Source: Treponema sp. UBA1798
GTDB taxonomy: Bacteria > Spirochaetota > Spirochaetia > Treponematales > Treponemataceae
DNA length: 6,743 bases
Direction of reading: 5' to 3'
NCBI GenBank assembly: GCA_002319875.1
Contig: DCFS01000308.1
Coordinates: 1-6,743 of the forward strand
Positions 6,237 through 6,743 of this stretch are shown piece by piece. Each line of letters begins with the position of its first letter. The stretch's first letter is position 1. Position numbers and translations under genes: made by a program. The notes below the pieces were generated by a model. That model worked only from the letters and a program-made list of their open reading frames with translations, ran no database searches and was not told the origin of the DNA.

Positions 6237-6743
6237 TTATTCTTTGATCACATAATGATTAGCAGCTTCAGCCATAGCCTTTTCACTCAATTCCTGTCCT
6301 ATTCCCGGCAGTTCAGGTACCGTCAAATCTCCGTTTACCGGCATGTAATCATACTTACCCAGGTCACGCATATCCTTTTTTATGGCTCCCTCATGAATTT
6401 CATGAATAATGAAATTAGGTATTACTGTCTCAACCTGCATAGAAGCAGCAGTTGCTATCGGGCCGCCACAGATATGAGGTTGAACTGCAGCATCATAGAT
6501 ATTCGCCATATCACTGATTTTTTTAGTCTCTGTAATACCGCCTGTAATACAGAGGTCAGGCTGGATAACCTGTAATGCATGTTTTTCCAGAAATTCACGG
6601 AAGCCCCAACGTGTATAAATACGCTCACCGCTTGCAATCGGAATTTCAAGACTTCTATGAATCTCAAGCATAGAATCAACATTCAGCGGGTGTACAGGCT
6701 CCTCATAATAATAAATATTAAGATCCTTCAGCTTTTGCCCCAG
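6237..6743 (-). CDS. Enolase-superfamily sugar-acid dehydratase (mandelate racemase/galactonate dehydratase-like), C-terminal part
   Basis: C-terminal 168 residues of a mandelate racemase/muconate lactonizing-type TIM-barrel enzyme. The frame is open to the right edge, so the N-terminal capping domain and first barrel strands are outside. Numbering from the window edge, these family elements are visible: YYYEEPV with a metal-ligand Glu (E14/E15), SGER with the next metal-ligand Glu (E40), QPDLCITGGITE with the Asp of the His-Asp dyad (D63), QPHICGGPI with the catalytic His (H90), and the eighth-strand Glu around E115. The end, PELPGIGQEL, is the usual C-terminal closure. The pattern is closest to D-galactonate dehydratase-like enzymes, which remove water from an aldonic acid to give a 2-keto-3-deoxy acid, but the substrate cannot be assigned without the N-terminal specificity loops. 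The gene converges on the acetyltransferase and looks unrelated to the efflux operon. Confidence 0.92.
   Translation of the reverse strand: MGQKLKDLNIYYYEEPVHPLNVDSMLEIHRSLEIPIASGERIYTRWGFREFLEKHALQVIQPDLCITGGITETKKISDMANIYDAAVQPHICGGPIATAASMQVETVIPNFIIHEIHEGAIKKDMRDLGKYDYMPVNGDLTVPELPGIGQELSEKAMAEAANHYVIKE

Noticed and set aside
6255..6575. Plus-strand open frame opposite the dehydratase gene (106 residues)
   Set aside because: The minus strand carries unmistakable enolase-superfamily motifs across this stretch; the plus-strand frame has none and no ribosome binding site.
1..6743. CRISPR arrays, tRNA or rRNA genes, insertion sequences, riboswitches
   Set aside because: No direct-repeat array, cloverleaf, rRNA signature, transposase motif or long leader was seen on either strand; the only gap over 100 nt is 6079-6236.

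Overview
The window holds a tripartite drug/metabolite efflux operon on the plus strand, followed by a small acetyltransferase gene. Converging on these from the right is the 3' part of an enolase-superfamily sugar-acid dehydratase gene. The organism is a diderm (Gram-negative-type) bacterium, because the operon encodes an inner-membrane RND pump, a periplasmic lipoprotein adaptor and a TolC-type outer-membrane channel. The mid-40s GC (judged by eye), the style of the proteins and the gene mix fit a host-associated anaerobe. A Treponema-like spirochaete is my best guess, but it is an inference without a marker gene to confirm it.

Layout. Bases 1-1005 encode the membrane-fusion (adaptor) protein. 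Its start and most of its signal peptide lie left of the window, and the first visible residues are a lipobox (LVSC). Bases 1010-4120 encode the 1036-residue RND transporter, and 4122-5471 encode the TolC-family outer-membrane factor. The gaps are 4 nt and 1 nt, each with a Shine-Dalgarno sequence inside the end of the preceding gene, so the three genes are almost certainly one translationally coupled operon. Bases 5472-5538 form a short intergenic region with a consensus TATAAT and interlocking short inverted repeats. A GNAT N-acetyltransferase follows, best started at ATG 5539. Bases 6079-6236 separate the convergent genes and contain a hairpin that can act as a terminator. Bases 6237-6743 (minus strand) encode the C-terminal 168 residues of a mandelate-racemase/galactonate-dehydratase-like enzyme whose 5' part is outside the window.

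How the parts work together. The pump trimer in the inner membrane, the lipid-anchored adaptor and the channel would form a continuous export conduit. The adaptor retains an exact R-x3-L-x6-S (RLS) spacing in its helical hairpin, the known contact motif for TolC-like channels. The most notable point is in the pump. By motif alignment to AcrB, every position of the classical transmembrane proton relay is changed: D407/D408 become Ser406/Asn407, K940 becomes Asn930, R971 becomes Lys961 and T978 becomes Ser968. The pump is otherwise full length with no frameshift, so it may be energised or coupled differently from AcrB. No regulator or resistance substrate can be read from the window. The acetyltransferase and the dehydratase show no evident functional tie to the pump.
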